NCBI RefSeq assembly: GCF_030813715.1
Contig: NZ_JAUSUZ010000001.1
Location: forward strand, 2,976,001-3,040,000
Source: Catenuloplanes indicus
Lineage (GTDB): Bacteria > Actinomycetota > Actinomycetes > Mycobacteriales > Micromonosporaceae
Length of the DNA stretch: 64,000 nt
Direction of reading: 5' to 3'
The notes beneath the pieces were generated by a model. The model saw only the letters and a list, made by a program, of their open reading frames with translations, did no database searches and was not told where the DNA came from. This document shows, piece after piece, positions 1-8,272 of the stretch (within the stretch, counting starts at the first letter, position 1; each line of letters opens with the position of its first letter). A program made the position numbers and the translations under genes.

Positions 1-1
1 C

Positions 2-442
2 GCCCGCGACCTGGCCGGCTTCTCCGGCGACTGGGACGGCTTCCGCGGGTGGACCGCGACCATCGCCCGGCACCGCGCCATGGACAGCCTGCGCGCGCAG
101 CGCCGCCGCCCGGTCTCCGCGCTGCCGGTCGAGGCGCTGCCCGAGCCGCGGCTGACCACCGGCGAGGACGCGGCCGACCGGGCGCTCGAACTGCTCGACA
201 CGGAGGCCGCGGTCGCGCTGATCGCGGCACTCCCCCGCGACCAGGCCGAGGCTGTGATGCTGCGCGTGGTGATCGGGCTGGACGCGAGGGCGACCGGGCG
301 GATCCTCGGCAAGCGTGCCGGTGCGGTGCGCACGGCGGCGTACCGGGGACTGAAGACGCTGGCCGAACGCCTCGCACCGGCGGCCCGCCCGGTGCACCGG
401 GTGACACATTCGGCGACCCCGGCGCTGAGGGAGGTGAGATGA
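2..442 (+). CDS. ECF-type RNA polymerase sigma factor, 5'-truncated
   Basis: The frame is open from base 2, so the start lies outside the window. The visible protein begins in sigma region 2 (a segment reading GFRGWTATIARHRAMDSLRA, typical of regions 2.3-2.4) and continues through a short linker to region 4 (LPRDQAEAVMLRVVIGL, then GRILGKRAGAVRTAAYRGL), the helix-turn-helix that reads the -35 element. It would direct RNA polymerase to a small regulon. The stop overlaps the ATG of the next gene in ATGA, so the two are translationally coupled; such partners are usually anti-sigma factors. Family is clear, subgroup and regulon are not. Confidence 0.85.
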   Translation, partial: ARDLAGFSGDWDGFRGWTATIARHRAMDSLRAQRRRPVSALPVEALPEPRLTTGEDAADRALELLDTEAAVALIAALPRDQAEAVMLRVVIGLDARATGRILGKRAGAVRTAAYRGLKTLAERLAPAARPVHRVTHSATPALREVR

Positions 443-1179
443 GCGGAGAGAAGATGGACCTCACAGCGCGATCCCAGCTGGACGCGCTGCTCGCCGCCGC
501 CTCCGCACCCGCGCCGACCGACCGTGAGCTGCCCGGTGAGGCCGCCGCGCTGGCCGCGTTCCGGGCCGCGCGAGGCGCGCCACCGGCGCCGCACGGCCGC
601 CGGTCCGTGCCGCGCGACGTGCTGACCCGCGTGCTGACCGCGAAGATCGCCACGTTCGGGCTGGTCGCCGTGGCGGGTGTGGGCAGCGTCGCGCTGGCCA
701 CGGTGGCCGCGCCGGCACCCAACGGCGAGACGAGGCCGGCGGCGCCCGCACCGGCCCGTACGCAGTCCATGCGCGCGCTGCCGTCCGCGACCTCGGCCGG
801 CACCCCGGCCACGGCGCCGGCCGCGCCGCTCGCCGTGCCCTCGCCGCCCGCCGGGCGCCAGTGGCCGGACCGGGACGCGCCCGGCCCCGCCCAGCTCTGC
901 CGCGAGCTCGGCGGCATGGACGACCGGCAGCGCGGCCGGGCGCTGCGCGATGCCCGCTACCGCGATCTGGTCCGCGACGCGGGCGGCAGCGACCGGGTCG
1001 GCCGGTTCTGCGACGACCGGCGGCGCGACCGCTGGCAGCCGCCGGCCGGCCCGTCCGGTCACGACGACTACTCCGGCTCCCCGGGCTCTCGCGACAGCGA
1101 GGAGAACGGCTACCCCGGCGGCAGGCCGAGCACGCCTCCCAGCGTCTCGCCGGCCCCCAAACCCCCGCCGCGGGGGTAG
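439..1179 (+). CDS. Single-span membrane protein, possible anti-sigma partner
   Basis: 246 residues, starting at an ATG that overlaps the sigma factor stop (ATGA). Residues 1-60 are cytoplasmic-looking and acidic/Ala-rich, one hydrophobic helix lies at about 70-91, and the rest is a Pro/Ala-rich spacer followed by an Arg/Asp-rich, Gly/Pro-rich tail that would be outside the cell. The arrangement (sigma gene, coupled one-TM protein) is that of ECF sigma/anti-sigma pairs, but I see no zinc-binding HxxxCxxC motif, so the anti-sigma role is inferred from context only. A strong hairpin follows the stop. Confidence 0.6.
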   Translation: MSGEKMDLTARSQLDALLAAASAPAPTDRELPGEAAALAAFRAARGAPPAPHGRRSVPRDVLTRVLTAKIATFGLVAVAGVGSVALATVAAPAPNGETRPAAPAPARTQSMRALPSATSAGTPATAPAAPLAVPSPPAGRQWPDRDAPGPAQLCRELGGMDDRQRGRALRDARYRDLVRDAGGSDRVGRFCDDRRRDRWQPPAGPSGHDDYSGSPGSRDSEENGYPGGRPSTPPSVSPAPKPPPRG

Positions 1180-1187
1180 CTCCGGCG

Positions 1188-1226
1188 CCGGCGGGGGTGG
1201 ACCACGGCAGCGTCCACCCCCGCCGG
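1188..1226 (+). terminator. Hairpin after the sigma/membrane-protein operon
   Basis: Perfect 15-bp inverted repeat CCGGCGGGGGTGGAC (1188-1202) and its complement at 1212-1226, with a 9-nt loop. It begins 9 nt after the stop at 1179 and has no U-run, as is common for actinomycete terminators. The rest of 1227-1361 holds no gene. Confidence 0.7.
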
Positions 1227-1361
1227 TCGCCGACGACGGCCGTCCCGTGGGCGGTCCTGACCCCGCCCGCGGGCCGGCCGATCCACCGCCGGGACCGGCG
1301 GCACCCGATTTGCACCCGGGACCGGCATGCGGCCGCACCCCGGACGGCGTCGACTGGACAC

Positions 1362-2879
1362 ATGACCTCGCGCGGACCGATGACGGCGCTGCGGCGCGGC
1401 ACGCTCGCGGCCGCGGCGCTGCTGGCCACGTTCGCCACCGTGCTCGCGCTCCGGCCCGCCGGGGACACCGGCATGCGGGCGTTCGGGGACCTCGCGCTCA
1501 CGCTCCCGCCGCTGGCCGCGGCCGTGGCCGGGCTGGTCCGGGCGCGGTTGACCACCGGGCCCGCCCGGTACGGCTGGCTGCTGATCGGTGCCGGCTGCGC
1601 CGCGTGGGCCGGTGGACAAATCGTCTGGTGCTGGTACGAACTGGTCACGCACCGCCCGTCCCCGTACCCGTCGATCGCCGATCTGGGTTATCTGGCGTTC
1701 CGGCCGCTCGTGCTGGCCGGCGCCGCGATGCTGATCAGCCGGCGTGCCGGGGTGTGGCGGACGCTGCTGGACGCTCTGATCATCTCCGGCAGCGTGCTGG
1801 CGACGGCCTGGCCGTTCGTGCTCGGCCCGGCGATCCTCGGCGAGAACATCACCACACTGGAATGGGTGGTCGGCGTCGCGTACCCGGTCGCGAACGTCAC
1901 GCTGCTCAGCATGGTCGTGCTGCTGCTCGGCCACGTCCGGCCGGATATGCGGCGCAGCGTGGTGCTGCTCGGCTGCGGCGTGCTCGCGCTCTCCGCCGCA
2001 CACGCGGTCTACGCGCTGCTCGTGGTGACCGGGTCGTACACCGCCGGCGGCTGGGTCGACACCGGCTGGTTCGGCGGCTTCCTGCTGATCGCGCTGGCCG
2101 CCGTGGCCGCGCCGCGCCGCCCTCGGCCGGACGCCCGGCAGGACGCGCCCGGCTGGGTGGTGCTGCCGTACGTACCGCTGGGTCTGGCGCTGGTCACGTC
2201 CGTCTCGGTGACGGTCCGCGACGGCGAGCCCGGCACGTTCCTCTACTGCCTCACCGTGGCACTGGTCGCGCTGGTCACCGCGCGGCAGCTGATCAGCGCG
2301 CGGGACAACCTGGTGCTGAACCGGCGCCTGAACCGCGCGCTCGGCGTGCTCCGCGACCGCGAGGCGCAGCTGGAGCACCAGGCGTTCCACGACCCGCTGA
2401 CCGGGCTGGCCAACCGCGTGCTGTTCGAGGAGCGGGCCCGGCACGCGATCGCGCACCAGGACCGTTCCGGCGAGGCGATGGCGCTGATCTACATCGACCT
2501 GGACGGCTTCAAGGACGTCAACGACGGCCTCGGCCACCAGGCCGGCGACGCGCTGCTGGCCCAGGTGGCCACGCGGCTCACCCAGTGCGTCCGGGCGTCG
2601 GACACGGTCGCCCGGCTCGGCGGCGACGAGTTCGCCGTGCTGTGCGAGCGGATGGCCGCGGCCGGGGACGACGAGATCGTGGCGGCCCGGATCGTGGAGC
2701 GGCTGTCCGACCCGTTCGACCTCTCCGGCACGCCCGCGGTCATCGGCGCCAGCGTCGGTCTCGCCCGCCGGCAGCCGCACGTGTCCGGCCTGGAGGCGCT
2801 GCTGCGGGCCGCGGACGCCGCCATGTACCGCGCGAAGACCACGGGCAAGGGCCGGGTCAGCCTCGCGGAGGCCGGATAG
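1362..2879 (+). CDS. Membrane-anchored diguanylate cyclase (GGDEF)
   Basis: 505 residues. The first ~310 residues are largely hydrophobic with about eight or nine predicted membrane helices, probably a sensor region. A short coiled linker (about 310-345) leads to a full GGDEF domain: substrate-site DPLTGLANR, a DLDGFKDVND motif, and the active-site GGDEF at residues 420-424. An RxxD inhibitory I-site (RASD) lies five residues before GGDEF, so product feedback is expected. It would make c-di-GMP from two GTP at the membrane. ATG at 1362 is chosen because the hydrophobic region starts just after it; ATG at 1380 is an alternative. No EAL domain follows. Nothing links it directly to neighbours. 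Confidence 0.85.
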   Translation: MTSRGPMTALRRGTLAAAALLATFATVLALRPAGDTGMRAFGDLALTLPPLAAAVAGLVRARLTTGPARYGWLLIGAGCAAWAGGQIVWCWYELVTHRPSPYPSIADLGYLAFRPLVLAGAAMLISRRAGVWRTLLDALIISGSVLATAWPFVLGPAILGENITTLEWVVGVAYPVANVTLLSMVVLLLGHVRPDMRRSVVLLGCGVLALSAAHAVYALLVVTGSYTAGGWVDTGWFGGFLLIALAAVAAPRRPRPDARQDAPGWVVLPYVPLGLALVTSVSVTVRDGEPGTFLYCLTVALVALVTARQLISARDNLVLNRRLNRALGVLRDREAQLEHQAFHDPLTGLANRVLFEERARHAIAHQDRSGEAMALIYIDLDGFKDVNDGLGHQAGDALLAQVATRLTQCVRASDTVARLGGDEFAVLCERMAAAGDDEIVAARIVERLSDPFDLSGTPAVIGASVGLARRQPHVSGLEALLRAADAAMYRAKTTGKGRVSLAEAG

Positions 2880-2880
2880 C

Positions 2881-2916
2881 GCCCGGGCCCCGGACCGTGC
2901 GGTCCGGGGCCCGGGC
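2881..2916. terminator. Bidirectional terminator between converging genes
   Basis: Perfect 16-bp stem GCCCGGGCCCCGGACC (2881-2896) with loop GTGC and its complement at 2901-2916. It sits in the 45 bp between the diguanylate cyclase stop and the glnA2 stop and can serve both strands. Confidence 0.85.
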
Positions 2917-2924
2917 TCAGCGAT

Positions 2925-4277
2925 CTACAGCGCGCCGAGGTAGCGCTGGCGCTCGTACGGCGTGACCTCGCGCCGGTACTGCTCCCACTCGCTGCGCTTG
3001 TTGCGCAGGAAGAAGTCGAAGACGTGCTCACCGAGCACCTCCGCGACCAGTTCCGAGCCGGCCATCGCCTCGACCGCCTCGGACAGGTTCTCCGGCAGCG
3101 ACTCGTAGCCCATCGCCTTGCGCTCGTCGTTGGAGAGCGACCACACGTCGTCCTCCGCGCCCGGTGGCAGCTCGTACCCCTCCTCGATGCCCTTGAGGCC
3201 GGCGCCGAGCATGACCGCGAAGCCGAGGTACGGGTTGACCGCGGAGTCCAGCGAACGGATCTCGACGCGGGCCGAGTTCGGCTTGCCGTAGGCGGGCACG
3301 CGGACCAGCGCGGAGCGGTTGAGGTGACCCCAGCACACGTACGCCGGGGACTCGGTGATCTGGTTCGGCAGCTGCTGCGGGAAGAGCCGCTTGTACGAGT
3401 TGACCCACTGGTTGGTGACCGCGGTGTACTCCCGCGCGTGCACCAGCAGGCCGGCGATGAACGCCTTCGCCACCTTGGAGAGCTTCATCGGGTCGCTGGC
3501 GTCGTGAAAGACGTTGCGCTCGCCCTCCATCAGCGACAGGTGCGTGTGCATGCCGCTGCCGGGCTGGTCGGTGAACGGCTTCGGCATGAACGTGGCGCGC
3601 ACGCCGTGCGAGAGCGCCACCTCCTTGATCACGTGCCGGAACGTCATGATGTTGTCGGCCGTGGTGAGCGCGTCCGCGTACCGCAGGTCGATCTCCTGCT
3701 GGCCGGGCGCGACCTCGTGGTGGCTGAACTCGACGGAGATGCCGAGCCGCTCCAGCGCGAGCACGGCCTGGCGGCGGAAGTCCCGCGCGACCGCGTGCGT
3801 GGTGTGCTCGAAGTAACCGCCGGTGTCGACCGGCGTGGGCAACGAGCCGTCCAGCGGACCGTTCTCCAGCAGGAAGAACTCGATCTCCGGGTGCGTGTAG
3901 AAGGTGAAGCCCTTCTCCGCGGCCTTGGAGAGCATGCGGCGCAGCACGTGGCGCGGGTCGGCCCAGGACGGGCTGCCGTCCGGCAGCAGGATGTCACAGA
4001 ACATCCGCGCGCTCTCGCCGCTGACGCCGCCCTCGAACGGGAACACCTGGAACGTGGTCGGGTCCGGCATGGCGACCATGTCGGACTCGAAGACGCGGGC
4101 GAAGCCCTCGATCGCCGAGCCGTCGAAGCCGATGCCCTCCTCGAAGGCGGACTCCAGCTCGGCCGGCGCGACCGAGACGCTCTTCAGCGTGCCCAGCACA
4201 TCCGTGAACCAGAGCCGGACGAATCGGATGTCGCGCTCTTCCAACGTACGGAGCACGAACTCCTGCTGTCGGTCCAC
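2925..4277 (-). CDS. glnA2: Glutamine synthetase family enzyme, GlnA2 type
   Basis: 450 residues, full length for a short type I glutamine synthetase. The N-terminus (FVRLWFTDVLG, then EEGIGFDGSAIEGFA) and the metal/ATP site motifs (HPEIEFFLL, EVAPGQQEIDLRYADALT, the FMPKPFTDQPGSGMHTHLSL segment) are intact. It closely matches remembered mycobacterial GlnA2 (Rv2222c). At the loop where adenylylated GlnA1 enzymes carry the regulated tyrosine (LYDLPPE) this protein reads VWSLSNDE, so control by GlnE is not expected. In Streptomyces, GlnA2/GlnA3 relatives are reported to glutamylate polyamines rather than ammonia, so the true substrate may not be ammonia. Transcribed alone toward the terminator at 2881-2916. 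Confidence 0.9.
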   Translation of the reverse strand: MDRQQEFVLRTLEERDIRFVRLWFTDVLGTLKSVSVAPAELESAFEEGIGFDGSAIEGFARVFESDMVAMPDPTTFQVFPFEGGVSGESARMFCDILLPDGSPSWADPRHVLRRMLSKAAEKGFTFYTHPEIEFFLLENGPLDGSLPTPVDTGGYFEHTTHAVARDFRRQAVLALERLGISVEFSHHEVAPGQQEIDLRYADALTTADNIMTFRHVIKEVALSHGVRATFMPKPFTDQPGSGMHTHLSLMEGERNVFHDASDPMKLSKVAKAFIAGLLVHAREYTAVTNQWVNSYKRLFPQQLPNQITESPAYVCWGHLNRSALVRVPAYGKPNSARVEIRSLDSAVNPYLGFAVMLGAGLKGIEEGYELPPGAEDDVWSLSNDERKAMGYESLPENLSEAVEAMAGSELVAEVLGEHVFDFFLRNKRSEWEQYRREVTPYERQRYLGAL

Positions 4278-4541
4278 CTCTTTACCCCTCGCAACGACGT
4301 GCCTGTAGTCCCGGACGGCCGCCGGATATGGGGTGCCGACCGCCTGCTGGAGACCTTACGCCCACCTGGGCCGGACGGCCTGGCGCACGGTGCAACCCGC
4401 ACCGGAGCGCTCAGCGGCGCCAGTGTCCCCCGGTTCGGTTTCGTACGTGTTACGGAGCATTTGGACACGCCGATACCGCCGCCCCGCGCGCAACCTGTCC
4501 GCCTCGCAGCCGTTGGTACCAATCGGACGGAGGGAGCGCAC

Positions 4542-5375
4542 ATGCGACACCTGAGCGGGCGGCCCCTGACGGTCGCCGGTGGCCTGCTGCTCGGCCTGCT
4601 GCTCGCCGCCGTCCTGCTGGCGCTGAACGTGATGGGCGTGCACGTGGACGAACGGCCGCCGCCGCGCGCCGCCGAGTCCGCCCGGCCGGGCACGCCGCTC
4701 ACCGGCAACCAGCCCGAGCTGACCCGCGCGCTGCTGTCCCGCGCGGACCTGGGCGAGCGCTTCACGCCCGCGCCGACGCCGTCGACGACGGTGACCACGG
4801 CCACTCGCCCGCCGGAGCCCGCCGAGCCGCCCACCGCCGTACCGTCCGCCCCGGTCGCGCGCGCGGAGCGCTGCCGCACGCTGTTCGACGCGCCGTGGGA
4901 GCTGGTGCCGACCGGCCTCGAGCTCACCGATCAGGCCATGACGGACCTCAGCCCCTCCGGCGGCGGTACGGGTGGGCGCGCGCCGGCCCTGCCGCTGCTG
5001 CCCCGGCTGCGGCAGACGCTGTCGATGTTCGCGGACGACGGCGCGGTGGCCGCGTACGACGCGATCCGCACGTCGGTCGCGGACTGCCGGACGTTCGAGA
5101 CCACGCTGGAGGACGGCACGCCGGCCACGATCTCGCTCCGCGAGCTGGAGGTGGCCAGCGGCGGCGCGGACGGCGCGTACGCGGTCCGGATCACCGCGGT
5201 CGGCGGCGACCGGACGCTCACCGGGTATCTCGCGGTCGGCCGGGTCGGTCAGATGCTGTCCGTGTTGCGCACGGTAGGCCCGGAGGGGACGGTCGACTCC
5301 GGCGACGCGGATCTCACGCTCGATCTCGCGGTCGACAAGATGGAACTGATCGAGGGCCTGATGGACTCGGACTGA
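4542..5375 (+). CDS. Secreted or membrane-anchored protein of unknown function
   Basis: 277 residues. ATG at 4542 follows a good ribosome site (GGAGGGAG). One N-terminal hydrophobic helix at about 11-32 acts as a signal anchor; there is no lipobox cysteine. A Pro/Thr-rich spacer (about 40-105) precedes a folded domain of about 170 residues with two cysteines and alternating hydrophobic strands, resembling sensor or PknH-like extracellular domains of actinobacteria. Divergent from glnA2; the 264-bp gap between them contains no gene. Function unknown. Confidence 0.7.
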   Translation: MRHLSGRPLTVAGGLLLGLLLAAVLLALNVMGVHVDERPPPRAAESARPGTPLTGNQPELTRALLSRADLGERFTPAPTPSTTVTTATRPPEPAEPPTAVPSAPVARAERCRTLFDAPWELVPTGLELTDQAMTDLSPSGGGTGGRAPALPLLPRLRQTLSMFADDGAVAAYDAIRTSVADCRTFETTLEDGTPATISLRELEVASGGADGAYAVRITAVGGDRTLTGYLAVGRVGQMLSVLRTVGPEGTVDSGDADLTLDLAVDKMELIEGLMDSD

Positions 5376-5443
5376 GTCAAACGTGGTCCGGTTAACACTC
5401 CCGAATGCGGCGTTACCGGGGTCCGGCAGGGAAAGATGAGCAC

Positions 5444-7264
5444 ATGCCCACGTTGCGACTCGCGCTTGCCCAGGTGAACCCGACCGTCGGAGACATTCCG
5501 GGAAACGCCGCGCTGGTGCGCCGCTGGACGCGCGCCGCCGCCGACTCCGGCGCCCACCTGGTGGCGTTCCCGGAGATGATGCTGACCGGCTACCCGGTCG
5601 AGGACCTGGTCTACCGCGAGTCGTTCGTGGCCGCGTCCCGCGCCGCACTCGACGCGCTCGCCGCCGGCCTGGCCGCGGACGGTCTCGGCGAGCTGCCGGT
5701 GGTGGTGGGCTACCTGGACGCGGACGGCCCGGCCCGGATCCGCGCGGACGCCACGCCCGGCCGCGGCCCGCGCAACGCGTCCGCCGTGCTGCACGGCGGC
5801 ACGGTCGTCACCCGCTACTTCAAGCACCACCTGCCGAACTACGGCGTCTTCGACGAGGACCGCTACTTCGTCTCCGGCGACGACCTGACCGTGGCGCGGA
5901 TCGCCGGCGTGGACGTGGCGCTCACCATCTGCGAGGACATCTGGCAGGCCGGCGGCCCGTTCGCGGTCGCCCGGGAGGCCGGCGTCGGGCTGGTCGTCAA
6001 CATCAACGGCTCGCCGTACGAGCTGGACAAGGACGACGTGCGGCTGCCGCTGGTGCAGCGCCGCGCGGCCGAGGCCGGCGCCACCGTGGCCTACGTGAAC
6101 ATGGTCGGCGGCCAGGACGAGCTGGTCTTCGACGGCGACTCGATGATCGTGGCCGCGGACGGCACGCTACTGGCCCGCGCGCCGCAGTTCACCGAGACCA
6201 TGCTGATCCACGACCTGGAGCTGCCCGCGGCCGGCTCCGCGCCCGCCGCCGCACCCGGGACCGCGCCCCGGCCGGCCGCATCCGGCGAGGCGCCCGGCGG
6301 CGAGGTCACCGGCGCCGGCCGCGCCGAGATGGGCATCGTGCGTGCCGTCGTCTCGGACACCGCCCCGCCGCTGGACGGCACCGGCCTGGAGGGCGGCATC
6401 GTGGAGCGGTGCGTCGCGGAGGAGGAGATCTGGCGCGCGCTGGTCCTCGGCCTGCGCGACTACGTGGAGAAGAACGGCTTCCCGTCCGTGGTGCTGGGCC
6501 TCTCCGGCGGCATCGACTCGGCCGTGGTCGCCACGATCGCGGCCGACGCGCTCGGCGGCCGGCGCGTCACCGGCGTCTCGATGCCCAGCGAGTTCAGCTC
6601 CGAGCACTCCCGGGACGACGCGGCCGACCTGGCCAAACGACAGGGCGTGGACTACCGGGTGCAGCCGATCGCGCCGATGGTGGACGCGTTCCTGGCCAAC
6701 CTCACGCTCTCCGGGCTCGCGGTGGAGAACCTCCAGGCCCGGGTGCGCGGCATCACGCTGATGGCGCTCTCCAACCAGGAGGGCCACCTGGTGCTGACCA
6801 CCGGCAACAAGAGCGAGCTGGCGGTCGGCTACTCCACGCTCTACGGCGACTCGGTCGGCGGTTTCAACCCGATCAAGGACGTGCCGAAGACGCTGGTCTG
6901 GAAGCTGGCCCGCTGGCGCAACGAGGAGGCGCTGCGCCGCGGCGAGACGCCGCCGATCCCGGAGAACTCGATCTCCAAGCCGCCGAGCGCGGAGCTGCGC
7001 CCGGGCCAGCTCGACTCCGACTCGCTGCCGGACTACGAGGTGCTGGACGCGATCCTGGCCGGCTACGTGGACGGCGACCTGGGCCGGGACGGCCTGGTCG
7101 CGGCCGGCCACGACCCCGCGGTCGTCGATCGCACGCTCCGCCTGGTCGACATCGCGGAGTACAAGCGCCGGCAGTCCGCCCCCGGCACCAAAATCTCAAT
7201 CAAGGCGTTCGGAAGGGATCGACGCCTGCCGATCACGAACCGATTCAGTGAAAGAAGTTCGTAA
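5444..7264 (+). CDS. nadE: Glutamine-dependent NAD+ synthetase
   Basis: 606 residues, two domains. The N-terminal nitrilase-type glutaminase has the triad E44 ([10 protein letters not shown]), K127 (YFKHHLP) and C163 (TICEDIW). The C-terminal NAD synthase has the ATP pyrophosphatase loop SGGIDS at 354-359 and the [13 protein letters not shown] segment. It converts deamido-NAD+ to NAD+ using glutamine nitrogen. Between the domains lies an Ala/Pro/Gly-rich insert at about residues 262-290. Start at ATG 5444 matches the usual PTLRLALAQ beginning. Lies upstream of panB with a 109-bp gap that shows no gene. Confidence 0.95.
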   Translation: MPTLRLALAQVNPTVGDIPGNAALVRRWTRAAADSGAHLVAFPEMMLTGYPVEDLVYRESFVAASRAALDALAAGLAADGLGELPVVVGYLDADGPARIRADATPGRGPRNASAVLHGGTVVTRYFKHHLPNYGVFDEDRYFVSGDDLTVARIAGVDVALTICEDIWQAGGPFAVAREAGVGLVVNINGSPYELDKDDVRLPLVQRRAAEAGATVAYVNMVGGQDELVFDGDSMIVAADGTLLARAPQFTETMLIHDLELPAAGSAPAAAPGTAPRPAASGEAPGGEVTGAGRAEMGIVRAVVSDTAPPLDGTGLEGGIVERCVAEEEIWRALVLGLRDYVEKNGFPSVVLGLSGGIDSAVVATIAADALGGRRVTGVSMPSEFSSEHSRDDAADLAKRQGVDYRVQPIAPMVDAFLANLTLSGLAVENLQARVRGITLMALSNQEGHLVLTTGNKSELAVGYSTLYGDSVGGFNPIKDVPKTLVWKLARWRNEEALRRGETPPIPENSISKPPSAELRPGQLDSDSLPDYEVLDAILAGYVDGDLGRDGLVAAGHDPAVVDRTLRLVDIAEYKRRQSAPGTKISIKAFGRDRRLPITNRFSERSS

Positions 7265-7373
7265 CTCGTGTGAAATCTTCCACTACCTCTCCGGACCCGG
7301 CGCTCCCGGTGGGACGATTCCGCTAGGAGCCCGGGGACCGCGAGCGCGGCCTCGAGGTGAGAGGAGACTTCCG

Positions 7374-8210
7374 ATGACCGAGGACATCCCCACGCTGTAC
7401 GGCATCGCCGCCAGCCGACGCGTCCGTACGCGGGATCTGATCGCCGCGAAGCAGCGCGGCGAACGCTGGCCCATGCTGACCTCGTACGACCAGTACACCG
7501 CCGCCATCTTCGACCAGGCCGGCATCCCGGTGCTGCTGGTCGGCGACTCCGCCGCGAACAACGTCTTCGGGTACGAGACCACCGTCCCGGTCACGGTCGA
7601 CGACCTCCTCCCGCTGGTCCGGGCCGTGGTCCGTGCGACCAGCGGCGCGCTCGTCGTCGCCGACCTGCCGTTCGGCTCCTACGAGGAGGGACCGACCCAG
7701 GCGCTGCGCACCGCGGTGCGGTTCATGAAGGAAGGCGGCGCGCACGCGGTCAAGCTGGAGGGCGGCACCCGCGTCGCCGCGCAGATAGCCGCGATCACCG
7801 GTGCCGGCATCCCGGTGATGGCGCACATCGGTTTCACACCGCAGAGCGAGCACGTGATCGGCGGCTACCGCGTCCAGGGCCGCGGCGAGGACGCCGACCG
7901 CCTGCTCGCGGACGCGCGGGCGGTCGCCGAGGCGGGCGCGTTCGCGGTCGTGCTGGAGATGGTGCCGGGCGAGGTCGCCAAGCGCGTCACGCACGAGCTG
8001 GAGATCCCGACCGTGGGCATCGGCGCCGGCCCCGACACGGACGCACAGGTGCTGGTCTGGCAGGACATGGCCGGCCTGCGCACCGGCAAGGCACCACGCT
8101 TCGTCAAGCGCTACGCCGACCTGGCCGGCGAACTGACCCGCGCGACCCGCGCGTTCGCGGACGAGGTCCGCGGCGGCGAGTTCCCGGCCGGCGAGCACAC
8201 GTTCGACTGA
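7374..8210 (+). CDS. panB: 3-methyl-2-oxobutanoate hydroxymethyltransferase
   Basis: 278 residues. Transfers a hydroxymethyl group from methylene-tetrahydrofolate to ketoisovalerate, the first committed step of pantothenate and CoA synthesis. Typical motifs: [32 protein letters not shown] with the metal-binding aspartate, [19 protein letters not shown], and the catalytic-glutamate stretch [10 protein letters not shown] followed by PTVGIGAG. Start at ATG 7374 is set by a strong ribosome site GAGAGGAG 6 nt upstream and by the known family N-terminus. Single gene; converges on the large basic protein gene. Confidence 0.95.
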   Translation: MTEDIPTLYGIAASRRVRTRDLIAAKQRGERWPMLTSYDQYTAAIFDQAGIPVLLVGDSAANNVFGYETTVPVTVDDLLPLVRAVVRATSGALVVADLPFGSYEEGPTQALRTAVRFMKEGGAHAVKLEGGTRVAAQIAAITGAGIPVMAHIGFTPQSEHVIGGYRVQGRGEDADRLLADARAVAEAGAFAVVLEMVPGEVAKRVTHELEIPTVGIGAGPDTDAQVLVWQDMAGLRTGKAPRFVKRYADLAGELTRATRAFADEVRGGEFPAGEHTFD

Positions 8211-8219
8211 CGCGAGCCC

Positions 8220-8250
8220 GCTCAGGGCCGCCGCGGTGGCGATCCTGAGC
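8220..8250. terminator. Weak hairpin between panB and the basic protein gene
   Basis: Inverted repeat GCTCAGG (8220-8226) and CCTGAGC (8244-8250) around a GC-rich centre in the 62 bp between two converging stops. Position fits a shared terminator; the stem is short, so the call is tentative. Confidence 0.4.
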
Positions 8251-8272
8251 GGCGCGTTCGCTCCCGAACCGG

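Noticed and set aside
677-2965. A 762-residue open frame across the sigma operon end and the cyclase
   Set aside because: Arg/Pro-rich shadow of two real genes in another frame, without family likeness.
3024-4541. A long open frame continuous with the secreted protein gene
   Set aside because: It lies antisense to glnA2 and is a shadow; the secreted protein starts at ATG 4542 with GGAGGGAG.
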